DNA of 64,000 bases from Candidatus Gastranaerophilales bacterium (GCA_944323255.1 CALURU010000007.1:48811-112810), one strand, 5' to 3'; shown: positions 25,323 through 34,015, counted from the stretch's first letter. Made by a program: numbers and translations. Notes: generated from the sequence alone by a model not told the origin.

Positions 25323-25961
25323 ATCTTCAAGATTAATCTTTTCCGGATTATTAACAGATTTATAATCAATTATAGAGGAAAGCTCTTTTAGTTTTTCCTT
25401 GATTTTGAATTGACTACAGCTCATTTTTACGTAATCGCCTTCCATACCTAAATCTTTGAATCCAAGTTTTTTGTATTTTGAAATAACATCAAAAGGTCCG
25501 TCTGTTACTGCTGATAAAGTTATATTCTTTACTTTATAGTTTTCGGCGAATTTAAATAATTGATAAATAAGTGTTGTTCCACCAAGATTAACCTTCTTCC
25601 CTCCATGCTGCGGAATAGCACAGACAGCGTCTAGAAAAAGTGAACTTACTTCATCAAAAAACGATAAAATTCCGCAGGGTTTATTATCTGAAAAAGCTAT
25701 AATTGATTGATTATCAGGATTTTGCGCTGCTTCTATAGTATAATCAAAAACTTTCTTCCATCTTTTCCTGTCAAATTCATCCATCTTTACGAGATTTGTG
25801 CTAAAATCAGAATTTGCAGCCAGATTTTCAATAAATCTTCTGTCAGATTTTGTAAGTTCATACAAATCTATTTTTGTTGTGAACCCCTTAAACTTATTCT
25901 TTGTTTTTGCTAGCGGTATCGCCTTAAAATTTGGCGCAGTATTACTTTTAATAACTTTCAT
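25311..25961 (-). CDS. GNAT-like acetyltransferase with N-terminal NFKA motif
   Basis: 216 residues. The core shows the GNAT pattern: SIIAFSDNKPCGILSFF (beta2-beta4), VCAIPQHGGKKVNLGGTTLIYQLFKFAE (acetyl-CoA loop region, degenerate), ITLSAVTDGPFDVISKYKKLGFKDLG (beta5-alpha4). Substrate unknown. The N-terminus reads NTAPNFKAIPLAKTKNKFKGF, carrying the F-K-[A/G] tag seen on several proteins in this window. GAGGTG precedes the start. The upstream region does not contain the 18-bp element. Confidence 0.65.
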   Translation of the reverse strand: MKVIKSNTAPNFKAIPLAKTKNKFKGFTTKIDLYELTKSDRRFIENLAANSDFSTNLVKMDEFDRKRWKKVFDYTIEAAQNPDNQSIIAFSDNKPCGILSFFDEVSSLFLDAVCAIPQHGGKKVNLGGTTLIYQLFKFAENYKVKNITLSAVTDGPFDVISKYKKLGFKDLGMEGDYVKMSCSQFKIKEKLKELSSIIDYKSVNNPEKINLEDLVV

Positions 25962-26028
25962 AACATTACTAACACCTCTAAATATAAAATTTGCTTTTCA
26001 AAAGGTTACAAAATCTTTACAATAAGAC

Positions 26029-26057
26029 TTGTCAAATAAAAAGGTTTAATGTAAACT
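26029..26057 (+). promoter_or_regulatory. Promoter of rpmB
   Basis: TTGTCA (26029-26034), a 17-nt spacer, TAAACT (26052-26057), 33 nt before the ATG. Confidence 0.5.
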
Positions 26058-26090
26058 TGAATTACACTGGTAGAAAGAAGGAATATAATT

Positions 26091-26282
26091 ATGTCTAAAA
26101 AATGTGAAGTATGTGGTAAAACACCTTTAAAAGCTGCTAAATTAACATTCTCTCATAAACAAATTGTAAAAAGACAGTCACCTAATTTACAAGAAATCAG
26201 AGTTAATGTAAACGGTCAAGCTAAGAAAATGACGGTTTGTACTTCTTGCTTGAGAGCAGGAAAAGTTCAAAAAGCTGTTTAA
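26091..26282 (+). CDS. rpmB: 50S ribosomal protein L28
   Basis: 63 residues. CEVCGKTPLKAAKLTFSHKQIVKRQSPNLQEIRVNVNGQAKKMTVCTSCLRAGKV is the zinc-ribbon form of L28, with CxxC pairs at both ends. Monocistronic with its own promoter and a strong terminator. Confidence 0.96.
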   Translation: MSKKCEVCGKTPLKAAKLTFSHKQIVKRQSPNLQEIRVNVNGQAKKMTVCTSCLRAGKVQKAV

Positions 26283-26303
26283 GAATTATTTAAAATTTAC
26301 GAA

Positions 26304-26336
26304 AAGAAGAACCGAATTATATCGGTTCTTTTTTTT
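26304..26336 (+). terminator. Terminator after rpmB
   Basis: AAGAACCGA/TCGGTTCTT stem, then eight T ending at 26336, just inside the convergent tlyA stop. Confidence 0.88.
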
Positions 26337-27144
26337 AATCCAAAGTTTTATGTGCTTCTTCTACCACTGAATTTATATCAACCTCTATACCTTCTCCTTT
26401 AGTTGAAAACCAGACCAGATATTCAATATTTCCAGCTGGACCTTTGATTGAAGAATATGTCAGCCCTTTTACATAATATTGAAGAGAATGAATACAGTTT
26501 AAAACCGTTTCAATAACCATTTTATGAGTATTTTTATCTCTTACGACCCCGCCCTTTTCGACCAACTCTTTTCCGGCTTCAAACTGGGGCTTTATAAGAC
26601 AAATCATTTCATGAAACTCCGGGTTCATAAGCGTCTTTAGATTTGGCAGCACTTTTTCCAGTGAGATAAATGACAAATCTGAAACAAGCAAATCTGCAAT
26701 TGGTTCATTATCAGAATAAATATCATTGAAAGAACAATTTTTCAGGTTCGTTTTTTCAATCGGCTTTACCCGATTAGAACTTCTGATTTTCCAGTCAAGC
26801 TGACCGTAGCCGACATCTACAGCATAAACGAACTTTGCCCCATTTTGCAACAGACAGTCAGTAAACCCGCCGGTTGATGCACCTGCATCAAAACAAATTC
26901 TATCTTTTACCGTAACCTCAAAAGTTTCTAAGGCTTTTTTAAGCTTAAACCCGCCTCTTGATACAAACGGCATTGATTTTATTTTAAAATCATACTCCTT
27001 TTCCGGATTTATCTGAAAACCTGCTTTTGTAACAACTTCTGTTCCTATCATTACATTACCGGCAAGAATCGCAGCGGCAGCTTTGCTTTTATTTTCAAAA
27101 TAGCCTAAATCTACAAGATATTTGTCCAAGCGTTCTTTTTTCAA
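26335..27144 (-). CDS. tlyA: TlyA family rRNA (cytidine-2'-O)-methyltransferase
   Basis: 269 residues. N-terminal S4 RNA-binding domain (RLDKYLVDLGYFENKSKAAAAILAG) followed by an FtsJ-like methyltransferase with SAM motif DAGASTGGFTDCLLQNGA and KDRICFD. The VSDLSFISLEKVLPNL and LIKPQFEAG motifs complete the family picture. Known members 2'-O-methylate 16S and/or 23S rRNA. It overlaps the tatD stop by 4 nt. Confidence 0.92.
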   Translation of the reverse strand: MKKERLDKYLVDLGYFENKSKAAAAILAGNVMIGTEVVTKAGFQINPEKEYDFKIKSMPFVSRGGFKLKKALETFEVTVKDRICFDAGASTGGFTDCLLQNGAKFVYAVDVGYGQLDWKIRSSNRVKPIEKTNLKNCSFNDIYSDNEPIADLLVSDLSFISLEKVLPNLKTLMNPEFHEMICLIKPQFEAGKELVEKGGVVRDKNTHKMVIETVLNCIHSLQYYVKGLTYSSIKGPAGNIEYLVWFSTKGEGIEVDINSVVEEAHKTLD

Positions 27145-27905
27145 ATCTTAAAAAACCTTTCTGCATTCTCTGTTGTAATATCTATTAATTCCTCAACAGG
27201 CATTTGTCTTATATTTGCAATTTCTTCCGCCACATATTTTACATAAGCAGGATAATTTGTTTTTCCTCTAAAAGGTACCGGAGTCAAATATGGTGAATCC
27301 GTTTCCAATACAAGTTTTTCCAGTGGTACTTCTCGTGCAACATCTTTCATTTTTACAGCGTTTTTAAATGTAACAACACCGCCAAGCGCAATATACCAGC
27401 CCTGCTTTACACACTCCCGCATAAATTCTACACTGCCTGAAAAGCAATGAAATAATACATCAGAAGAATTATTATTTTCTGTAAGGACATCAAACGTATC
27501 TTTATGAGCATCTCTGTCATGCACTACAATTGGCAGATTTAATTTATTCGCAAGCCGGATTTGCTTTGCAAAAATTTCTTTTTGTAAAGCGGCAAAAGAT
27601 TTGTCCCAGTAATAATCAAGCCCGATTTCGCCCATGGCAACTACTTTTGGATTTTTTGCCAGTTCTATAATATGATTTTCTACCTCTTCAGTATAAGTTT
27701 TAGCTTCTGATGGATAAATTCCGACCATAGCCCACAAATTTTCATCCGACTTGGCAACAGATATAACCTTATCCATTAAATCAGCTTCCACTGAAGGAAT
27801 AATAGCCTTCTTTACGCCGTAGTCATTCATCTGCTTCACAACCTGTTCAACAGGAAGCTCAAGCATATCAATATGCGCATGTGTATCTATTAAATAATCT
27901 TTCAT
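27141..27905 (-). CDS. TatD family metal-dependent hydrolase / deoxyribonuclease
   Basis: 254-255 residues. Metal ligands: DTHAHIDM at the start, GEIGLDYYW (Glu), VVHDRDAH (His), HCFSGS (His) and ETDSPYLTPVPFRGK (Asp). Family members are 3'-5' nucleases with a TIM-barrel fold. Two ATGs stand in tandem at 27908 and 27905. A TATAAT lies 4 and 7 nt before them and there is no Shine-Dalgarno, so I prefer 27905, which fits a leaderless message. Flanked by a nuclease gene upstream and tlyA downstream. Confidence 0.9.
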   Translation of the reverse strand: MKDYLIDTHAHIDMLELPVEQVVKQMNDYGVKKAIIPSVEADLMDKVISVAKSDENLWAMVGIYPSEAKTYTEEVENHIIELAKNPKVVAMGEIGLDYYWDKSFAALQKEIFAKQIRLANKLNLPIVVHDRDAHKDTFDVLTENNNSSDVLFHCFSGSVEFMRECVKQGWYIALGGVVTFKNAVKMKDVAREVPLEKLVLETDSPYLTPVPFRGKTNYPAYVKYVAEEIANIRQMPVEELIDITTENAERFFKI

Positions 27906-27920
27906 CATAAGAATTATACG

Positions 27921-28553
27921 CTAAAAACATATAGAAGAATACTCGCAGGAACATCCGGGCTTTTTTTCCGGTAAATCTGAATTATTAATTTTTTCCGCAA
28001 TCTCTATCAAACGCTTTTCATAATCAGTACCGAGTTCGGCAGAATAAGAAATTTCTACCTCTTCTCTGTTTCTAAGATCTACATATACAAATTTAACTTT
28101 GTCAGTTTTAAAAAATTCTTTTACAGCCAGAATATAAATCATTGTCTGAAAATCATACTTAGGATTTTTTGGAACAGCCCCGGTTTTGTAATCCAGAATA
28201 AAAAATTCATCTCCATTCATAAGAAGAGCATCAATTCTGCCTCCGAAATAATAATCATCGACTCTGACTATAAGACTGTATTCGGTATTTACCACGTCAT
28301 AAGAAAAGTATTTTATACCTTTTAAATATTTCCAGACAACCAGCTCACGTTCACTAAGCGACTGTTCCATTTTGTCTATATTTTCTTTTCTCAAATAATA
28401 AGAAGCCAGAGCATGAATATTTTTACCAAACTCAAATATAGAATCATTTACAGGCATGGAAATATTCTTTCCATACCTGTAAAAAAACTTTCTTGGACAC
28501 ATTTGAAATGTCTTTAACATATTTGGCGAATATAATGAGAAGTTATTCTCCAT
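27921..28553 (-). CDS. PD-(D/E)XK nuclease family protein with Cys cluster
   Basis: 210 residues. The RecB-like active site is visible: GGRIDALLM, then FFILDYKTGAVPK (D-x-K), with QTMIYILAVK downstream. One Cys near the N-terminus (CPRKFFYRYG) and three at the C-terminus (CSCEYSSIC) match the arrangement of the Fe-S cluster in AddB/Cas4-type nucleases. A stand-alone DNA-end or repair nuclease is inferred. No cas genes are nearby. Confidence 0.82.
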   Translation of the reverse strand: MENNFSLYSPNMLKTFQMCPRKFFYRYGKNISMPVNDSIFEFGKNIHALASYYLRKENIDKMEQSLSERELVVWKYLKGIKYFSYDVVNTEYSLIVRVDDYYFGGRIDALLMNGDEFFILDYKTGAVPKNPKYDFQTMIYILAVKEFFKTDKVKFVYVDLRNREEVEISYSAELGTDYEKRLIEIAEKINNSDLPEKKPGCSCEYSSICF

Positions 28554-28572
28554 CCAGCTCTTTTATTGCCTC

Positions 28573-28612
28573 CTATATTTACTTCTATATTTACCCCCTA
28601 TATTTACCCCTA
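28573..28612. repeat. Tandem CTATATTTACCCC minisatellite
   Basis: Three successive units (12, 13 and 13 nt) of CTATATTTAC(CCC/TT) lie between the pfkB stop and the nuclease start. The last copy reaches the pfkB stop codon. Confidence 0.8.
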
Positions 28613-29653
28613 TCCCTCCAGATAAGTATAGTCAGGATTATCAGCCAGTCTTTTTTCTATCTCTTCAAATGTAATATGTCCTTCCGTCGCTCCGAATTCC
28701 GAAACAACTGATGCAGAATTAACAGAAGCATACATTAGAGATTTACCTACATCCAGCCTTGTTCTCTCCAATGCTCCGCAGAAAGTTGAAGCAAATGCAT
28801 CACCTGCCCCAAGCGTTGAAACAACAGGAGATGGAAATACCGGACAATAATAGAATTTTTTGCCGTCATATGCATAAGCACCGGTTCCGCCATCCGTAAT
28901 AACAATTACCTGATAATCCATAACTTTAAGAGTTGTAAGCATTTTTTTAATATCTACGTGGATAAGATCATGTGAGAATTTCTCGGTCTTTGTATCAGGA
29001 CGCACCTGAATACCTGTTGCCATAGTTGCTTCATCTCTGTTCATTACAACAATGTGAGCAGATTTTAAAATTGTTTTAATATGTTCAAATCCTCGTTTTA
29101 AGCTTGTAGAGCCGGCATTAAAACAAATTTTAGTACCATGCTTATGTGCATAATCTACAATTGATTCAATAACCTTATTGGATTCTCCGTTTAAAGGAGC
29201 AACATACATTAAATCAGCTTCCTTTATCGCTTCAAAATTTATCTCACTCTCTTTAATCTCTGCATTAGCACCTCTATGTGCAAGAACAGTTCTATCACCC
29301 TGGAAGCTTACAAGTATTATTGAAAAACCGGTTGAAGAATTTTCATCTTGTATTATATTAGCTAAATTAACATTTCTTGTCTTAAAAGATTCTAAAATAC
29401 CTTCAGAATAAATATCCTTTCCTATTTTAAAAATTGCAGAAGTTTCAAAACCAAGATTAGCGAAATTACACGCAGTATTAACACCGCCTCCGCCTACCTT
29501 TGATGAAAAAGTTGTAATATCAATTTTCGCCCCATAAGGATAACTCATAAACTCAGAATCTTTGTTTTTGGAACATACAGATACTATATTTGCATCATCA
29601 CATTCAACAAAAACATCCATTGTCGCACTTCCTATTGTCAAAACCTTTGCCAT
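28610..29653 (-). CDS. PfkB (ribokinase) family carbohydrate kinase
   Basis: 347 residues. Family signatures: GGGGVNTACNFANLGFETS near the N-terminus and the C-terminal TLGAGDAFASTFCGAL containing the catalytic Asp and anion hole. The N-terminus MAKVLTIGSATMDVFVE is typical. Substrate (ribose, fructose, adenosine or other) cannot be assigned. GGAGGAAG precedes the start. Divergent from the tagged 135-residue gene at 29743. Confidence 0.88.
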   Translation of the reverse strand: MAKVLTIGSATMDVFVECDDANIVSVCSKNKDSEFMSYPYGAKIDITTFSSKVGGGGVNTACNFANLGFETSAIFKIGKDIYSEGILESFKTRNVNLANIIQDENSSTGFSIILVSFQGDRTVLAHRGANAEIKESEINFEAIKEADLMYVAPLNGESNKVIESIVDYAHKHGTKICFNAGSTSLKRGFEHIKTILKSAHIVVMNRDEATMATGIQVRPDTKTEKFSHDLIHVDIKKMLTTLKVMDYQVIVITDGGTGAYAYDGKKFYYCPVFPSPVVSTLGAGDAFASTFCGALERTRLDVGKSLMYASVNSASVVSEFGATEGHITFEEIEKRLADNPDYTYLEG

Positions 29654-29689
29654 AATCTTCCTCCTTATAATATTATTTTAATACAAATA

Positions 29690-29718
29690 GCAAAAAATAT
29701 ATTTTTAGGTTTTATAAT
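29690..29718 (+). promoter_or_regulatory. Copy 1 of the 18-bp A/T element plus -10 box
   Basis: GCAAAAAATATATTTTTA (29690-29707) differs at one base from the two exact copies at 43535 and 57536 (read on their minus strands). It ends 35 nt before ATG 29743. TATAAT follows at 29713-29718. No separate -35 hexamer is seen; the element occupies that place. Confidence 0.7.
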
Positions 29719-29742
29719 TTGTAGTAGAACTTGGAGGTAAAA

Positions 29743-30150
29743 ATGAATATTTCAACAACTAATGTAAACTTTAACGGGAAAAAAGAAGTTATTTATGGCT
29801 TAAAAAAGGCGGCACAGGAAGCTAAAAACATTGAAACAGCACGTTCACTCGGTTTTGGACCACGCCCTATCAGAAGAGAAAGTGACATTTATACTGCAGA
29901 AGGTAAAATGAATGCTTATCTTGATATGGCAGTAAATGACTCTGATTTTTCTAAAACAATTGAAGAACTAATTACTAAAAAAGATCCAATCAATAAATCT
30001 TTTAAAGAAACTTTACAAAAAAAACCTGTTCAATTTGGAGAAGTTAACCCGATGGCTATATTTACATACGGTATAAGAGATGCTGCTAAATATGCGACTG
30101 AACAAGGAAAAGAAGCCGTTGATAAGTTTTTGAATTTTATCAAAATGTAA
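29743..30150 (+). CDS. Small protein of unknown function with N-terminal VNFNG motif
   Basis: 135 residues from ATG 29743, with GGAGG 5 nt upstream; the TTG at 29731 overlaps that ribosome site and is rejected. MNISTTNVNFNGKKEV carries the tag seen on the GH13-cluster proteins. The rest is basic and helical, without signal peptide or membrane span (RRESDIYTAEGKMNAYLDMAVND; end YATEQGKEAVDKFLNFIKM). No family recognised. Shares the 18-bp upstream element with the two GH13 operons, so probably coexpressed with them. Confidence 0.68.
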   Translation: MNISTTNVNFNGKKEVIYGLKKAAQEAKNIETARSLGFGPRPIRRESDIYTAEGKMNAYLDMAVNDSDFSKTIEELITKKDPINKSFKETLQKKPVQFGEVNPMAIFTYGIRDAAKYATEQGKEAVDKFLNFIKM

Positions 30151-30201
30151 AAAATTGTAAAAATCAAAGATTTACATGGTGTAAAATTTATTTAGTTATT
30201 C

Positions 30202-30318
30202 TATAATGTTTGTATAAAAGGATATGTGAGTTATATATAAAGTAAAAGAGTTTTTACTTATGTTGCTCAGAGTTAGGGATATTTGTGCAAGAGAGCACAG
30301 AGTCAGAAAGGTTAGGGA
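30202..30318 (+). promoter_or_regulatory. -10 box and structured leader of the small flagellin
   Basis: TATAAT at 30202-30207 is followed by a leader of about 105 nt. The leader has a hairpin (TGTGC at 30284-30288 with GCACA at 30295-30299) and two identical TTAGGGA motifs (30273-30279 and 30312-30318, the latter touching the ATG). AAAGG at 30307-30311 is the likely Shine-Dalgarno. Confidence 0.5.
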
Positions 30319-31212
30319 ATGGCTCTTACAATTAATACAAACATTTCGTCTTTGATTGTTCAAAGGAATTTAAGTTCGGCAACAAACAGCCTCAATCAAG
30401 CAATTGAGAGAATGACTACAGGCTACAAGATTAATCATGCGGCGGATAACGCTGCGGGGTATTCTATTGCAACCAACTGGGCTACACAGCTTGGTTCACT
30501 GGATGTTGCCGCAGATAATGCCGCTACCGGTGCAGACATGCTTACAACATTGGAAGATACATATTCACTTATTACCTCCCACCTACAGCGTGTCAGAGAT
30601 TTGACAGAACAAGCAGCAAACGGTACTTATGGTTCTGATTCTCTCAAGGCTATTCAATCAGAAATAACTGCAAGACTTGAGGAAATCGACCGTATTTCTG
30701 CAAATTGCGAATTTAGCGGTCTAAAACTTATGGATGGCAGCGTAGGGGAGGATATAGCTTTACAAATAGGTTTATACAGTGATGCAAACAGCCAAATATC
30801 TCTTTCTAGCACCTTATTTGAAGCTGCCAATGTTTCTACATTATTTAGAACTTATGCAATTGTAGGCAGTGGCGAATATACAAGAGAAGCAATAGCTCAA
30901 GCCTGCTCGGGATATGATGGAACTCAAATTACAGGCGGACAGGCAACAATGCTGGACGAAATCGATAAGGTTATAAATGAAATTTCTTCCAGAACGACAA
31001 CTCTGGGTGCTGCACAAAATAGAATTGATTCTGCAATTGAATCAATTAATGTCCAGTCAGAAAATATAACTTCTTCACTATCAACGTTAAGAGATGCTGA
31101 TGTTGCGGAAGAATCTTCAAACTATATACAGGCACAAATTCTACAGCAGGCATCAGCAACACTGCTTGCTACTGCTAACCAGCTGCCTAGTATAGCTTTG
31201 AACTTATTATAA
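30319..31212 (+). CDS. Flagellin (short form)
   Basis: 297 residues. D0/D1 ends are complete: INTNISSLIVQRNL, RMTTGYKINHAADNAAGYSIA, SHLQRVRDLTEQAANGTYGSDSL; C-terminal TLRDADVAEESSNYIQAQILQQASATLLATANQ. There is only a short variable region, so this is the minimal filament subunit. Its ends match the large flagellin at 16.4-18.0 kb closely, which suggests the latter arose by insertion into a similar gene. Monocistronic with a long leader. Confidence 0.95.
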   Translation: MALTINTNISSLIVQRNLSSATNSLNQAIERMTTGYKINHAADNAAGYSIATNWATQLGSLDVAADNAATGADMLTTLEDTYSLITSHLQRVRDLTEQAANGTYGSDSLKAIQSEITARLEEIDRISANCEFSGLKLMDGSVGEDIALQIGLYSDANSQISLSSTLFEAANVSTLFRTYAIVGSGEYTREAIAQACSGYDGTQITGGQATMLDEIDKVINEISSRTTTLGAAQNRIDSAIESINVQSENITSSLSTLRDADVAEESSNYIQAQILQQASATLLATANQLPSIALNLL

Positions 31213-31255
31213 TTTTAGTTTAATTTGTTGTTGATTGGGATATGTACTTATATAT

Positions 31256-31283
31256 GAGCTTGATTTGTTCAAGCTCTTTTTAT
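31256..31283 (+). terminator. Terminator after the short flagellin
   Basis: GAGCTTG/CAAGCTC stem with a 7-nt loop, then TTTTTATTT. Confidence 0.82.
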
Positions 31284-31318
31284 TTCAGCTCACCCTCTGA
31301 ACGAAAATAGCTAAAGCT

Positions 31319-31345
31319 TGCTATCATTTTATTTTTTTGATAGCA
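31319..31345. promoter_or_regulatory. Inverted repeat upstream of fabI
   Basis: TGCTATCA (31319-31326) and TGATAGCA (31338-31345) are separated by 11 nt of A/T. It may be an operator for fatty-acid control or an mRNA hairpin. It does not match the FapR consensus I know. Confidence 0.45.
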
Positions 31346-31380
31346 TGAGTTAGTATATTAGGTAAAGAGGAGTTTTATTT

Positions 31381-32184
31381 ATGGAATTAATGAAGGGGAA
31401 AAAGGGTATTATCTTCGGAGTTTCAAATACTCATGGTATCGCATATGGTATTGCAAAACAGTTATTTGACGAAGGTGCTGATATCGCTTTTACATACGCA
31501 GGCGAAGCTATGGAAAAAAGAGTTAAGCCAATTGCAGAAAGCATGAACGCTAAACTCATTATGAGCTGCGACGTTACAAAAGAAGAAGAAGTTGAAGCGG
31601 TATTTAAAGAATGTGAAAAAATATACGGCAAATTAGACTTTGTAGTTCACGCAGTTGCTTTTGCTCCTAAAGAAGATTTAATGGGCAGATTTGTGGACAC
31701 ATCTAAAGAAGGATGGGATATTGCACTTGGTGTAAGCGCATACTCTTTAGTAACAATTTGCAGACATGCTGAACCTATTATGAAAGAAGGCAGCTCTATC
31801 TTTGCTTTAACTTATTTAGGATCAGTTCTTTCTGTTCCAAGCTACAATGTAATGGGTGTTGCTAAAGCCGCATTAGAATCTGCAATGAGATTCCTGGCTG
31901 TAGATTTGGGAAGCAAAGGAATACGTGTTAACTGCTTATCTTCAGGCCCGGTTAAAACACTTGCTTCTATGGGTATAAGCGGTTTCTCTAAAATGCTTAA
32001 AGCAGCAACTTTAAGAGCTCCGATGAAAAGAAATGTTTCATTAGAAGATGTAGGAAGAGCCGGATTATACTTAGCTTCAGATCTTTCCAGCGGAACTACC
32101 GGCGAAGTAATATACTGTGACTGCGGATGCCACTCAGCTTATGCTTCTGCTGAAGAAATGGACATTTTATCAAAAGCTGAATAG
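31381..32184 (+). CDS. fabI: Enoyl-[acyl-carrier-protein] reductase (NADH)
   Basis: 267 residues. Divergent SDR with cofactor loop GVSNTHGIAYGIAKQLFDEGADIAFTY and the FabI active-site pattern YNVMGVAK (Tyr and Lys six residues apart). SSGPVKTLASMGISGF is the flexible substrate loop. It performs the last reduction in fatty-acid elongation. GAGGAG precedes the start; it has its own upstream inverted repeat. Confidence 0.96.
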   Translation: MELMKGKKGIIFGVSNTHGIAYGIAKQLFDEGADIAFTYAGEAMEKRVKPIAESMNAKLIMSCDVTKEEEVEAVFKECEKIYGKLDFVVHAVAFAPKEDLMGRFVDTSKEGWDIALGVSAYSLVTICRHAEPIMKEGSSIFALTYLGSVLSVPSYNVMGVAKAALESAMRFLAVDLGSKGIRVNCLSSGPVKTLASMGISGFSKMLKAATLRAPMKRNVSLEDVGRAGLYLASDLSSGTTGEVIYCDCGCHSAYASAEEMDILSKAE

Positions 32185-32260
32185 AAATGTAACACAATTT
32201 ATACAGATTTGCTTCAGGGAAGAGGTAAATCCGTATTTCAAAAAGATAGGATGAAAAGCT

Positions 32261-32644
32261 ATGAAAAAATTTTTATTATCACTACTTGTTTTACTAACAA
32301 TTGCAGCAGGTACACATTCTGCAAAAGCTATATCTTATACTGATGCTCTAAGCGACAGCAAACCTATGGCGCTTCTTGTTTATGCAAGCTGGGCAGATAA
32401 ACTTGATGAAGTCACACAAAAATTTCAAAACATACAAACACAATATGCTCAAACATACAACTTCGTTATGCTAGATATAGCATCTCAAGACACAAAGGAA
32501 TTTAACAAAAAATTCCACATTTATCCGAATTTGCCATATGTTCTTTTATTTAAAGACGGCGGAAGGGTTTCAAGATACTTACAGCAAACTTGCATATTGG
32601 ATGATGCTTGTTTTTCAGAAAGACTTAATATGTTTACAAATTAA
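32261..32644 (+). CDS. Exported thioredoxin-fold protein lacking the CxxC motif
   Basis: 127 residues. A signal peptide (FLLSLLVLLTIAAGTHSAKA) is followed by a thioredoxin-like core: PMALLVYASWADKLDEV, YNFVMLDIASQDTKEFNKKFHIYPNLPYVLLFKDGG. Where thioredoxins have WCxxC it reads WADK, so it cannot act as a classical dithiol oxidoreductase. Two Cys near the C-terminus (TCILDDACF) might pair. The cis-Pro position (NLPY) is kept. Overlaps the convergent tolC gene by 11 nt. Confidence 0.75.
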   Translation: MKKFLLSLLVLLTIAAGTHSAKAISYTDALSDSKPMALLVYASWADKLDEVTQKFQNIQTQYAQTYNFVMLDIASQDTKEFNKKFHIYPNLPYVLLFKDGGRVSRYLQQTCILDDACFSERLNMFTN

Positions 32645-33998
32645 GCGCCTCTGTTTGCGTATAATCAATACCGCCTACGGCGTTGTATAATGAAATTGTA
32701 GAGATAACATTGTCGATTTTAGCGGCAATGTTTCTCTGTTTTATAAGATACAAATTTACCTCTGACTTCATCTCATCTAATTTAGAAGAATCGCCTATAT
32801 TAAATTGTTTTTCAGAAAGTAAATGTTTTTCTTTTTCTATGTCAAACTCTTCATTAGCCTTTGCTAAGTTTGCTCTTGTTGTTTTTGATTCTATAAGAGC
32901 ATCATTTACTTCTTGTATAGAAGTTAAAATTGTTTTTTCATATTCTTCAACAGCTTTTTTGTATTCATATTTATTTATTCTGTATCTTGCAAGCTTTGCC
33001 CCTCCTGAAAATATGTCCCAGGTAGGTGCAATACCCGCATTAGCAAGGAATGTTTCACCCGCAAAAATTCTATTCCAATTATATGCATTGAACCCTATAT
33101 TTCCGAATAGAATAAATTTTGGCAAGAATTCCCTTCTTGCAACTCTCACATCCAGACCGACTTTTTTAATATAGCTTTCTGCGGATATAAGATCGGGGCG
33201 ATACTGAACAACAACTGTAGAAATTGAATCAGGAGCCTCAGGAGAAGAGACTGTTTCATAACTTGCATGCTCAATTTCTTTATCCGTATTCAGCCCTAAA
33301 AGAACGTTTATTTCATCACTCAAAACTTTTTTGTTTTCGTTGAGTTTATTTAATTCTTTTTCAAAGTTAACAAGTGCCTGTTTTTCTTCTAACACTTCAT
33401 TAATTGATGCAAGACCTGCATTGTATTTTCTTTCGGTCATGCTTACAATATCCGTTTGCAATCCTATTATCTTTTCAAGAGTTTTTTTCAGCTCATCAGT
33501 TTTGATTAAGTTATAATAATTTGCTGCGAAACTTGAAGTCAAATAAATATAAGCAGCTCTTTCCTGCTGGTCAATAATTTCCTTTTGTTTTTTTGCACTT
33601 TTTCTGTTCAAATAATTTTGTCCCCAGATATCTATTTCATAAGAGGCATTCAGAGGCAAAAATATTTCATTTTGGATATACCTAGGTATTACCGTATTGC
33701 CGAACTGCGTTCGAGGGCCTCTGAAAACCCTTGAAAATGTTCCGTCAAAACCTACCTGCGGTAATTGATTTGCTCCAGCGAGACGAACGTTTTCTTCAGC
33801 CTGTTTTGCCTTTAGAGCCGCAATTTTTAAATCATGGTTATTATTATATAATGTCTGCAAATGTTCTACTAACAATTCGTCATTATAATTTTTCCACCAA
33901 TCAATATTTATATAGCCGAATTTATCTATCGTTTCTTTTGCATAACAAGGTAAAGCCATAATTAAAATTAAAATTGTTAAAAAATTTTTTAATGTCAT
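32634..33998 (-). CDS. TolC-family outer membrane efflux protein
   Basis: 454 residues from ATG 33998. A signal peptide (MTLKNFLTILILIMALPCYA) is followed by two repeats of the outer membrane efflux fold: long alpha-barrel helices (ALKAKQAEENVRLAGANQLPQVGFDG; EYEKTILTSIQEVNDALIESK). Typical strand segments such as PTWDIFSGGA are present. It shows that the cell has an outer membrane. Divergent from marR-emrA-emrB across a 22-bp palindrome, so it is very likely the outer channel of that pump and under MarR control. Confidence 0.9.
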   Translation of the reverse strand: MTLKNFLTILILIMALPCYAKETIDKFGYINIDWWKNYNDELLVEHLQTLYNNNHDLKIAALKAKQAEENVRLAGANQLPQVGFDGTFSRVFRGPRTQFGNTVIPRYIQNEIFLPLNASYEIDIWGQNYLNRKSAKKQKEIIDQQERAAYIYLTSSFAANYYNLIKTDELKKTLEKIIGLQTDIVSMTERKYNAGLASINEVLEEKQALVNFEKELNKLNENKKVLSDEINVLLGLNTDKEIEHASYETVSSPEAPDSISTVVVQYRPDLISAESYIKKVGLDVRVARREFLPKFILFGNIGFNAYNWNRIFAGETFLANAGIAPTWDIFSGGAKLARYRINKYEYKKAVEEYEKTILTSIQEVNDALIESKTTRANLAKANEEFDIEKEKHLLSEKQFNIGDSSKLDEMKSEVNLYLIKQRNIAAKIDNVISTISLYNAVGGIDYTQTEALNL

Positions 33999-34015
33999 AT
34001 TTACACTTATCCTTC

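Noticed and set aside
25975..26000. Fourth copy of the 18-bp element before the GNAT gene
   Set aside because: GCAAATTTTATATTTAGA shares only part of the sequence and lies only about 15 nt from the ATG instead of 33-36.
27921..28553. Cas4 nuclease
   Set aside because: The Cys arrangement and active site are compatible, but no cas genes or repeats are present; a general RecB-like nuclease is safer.
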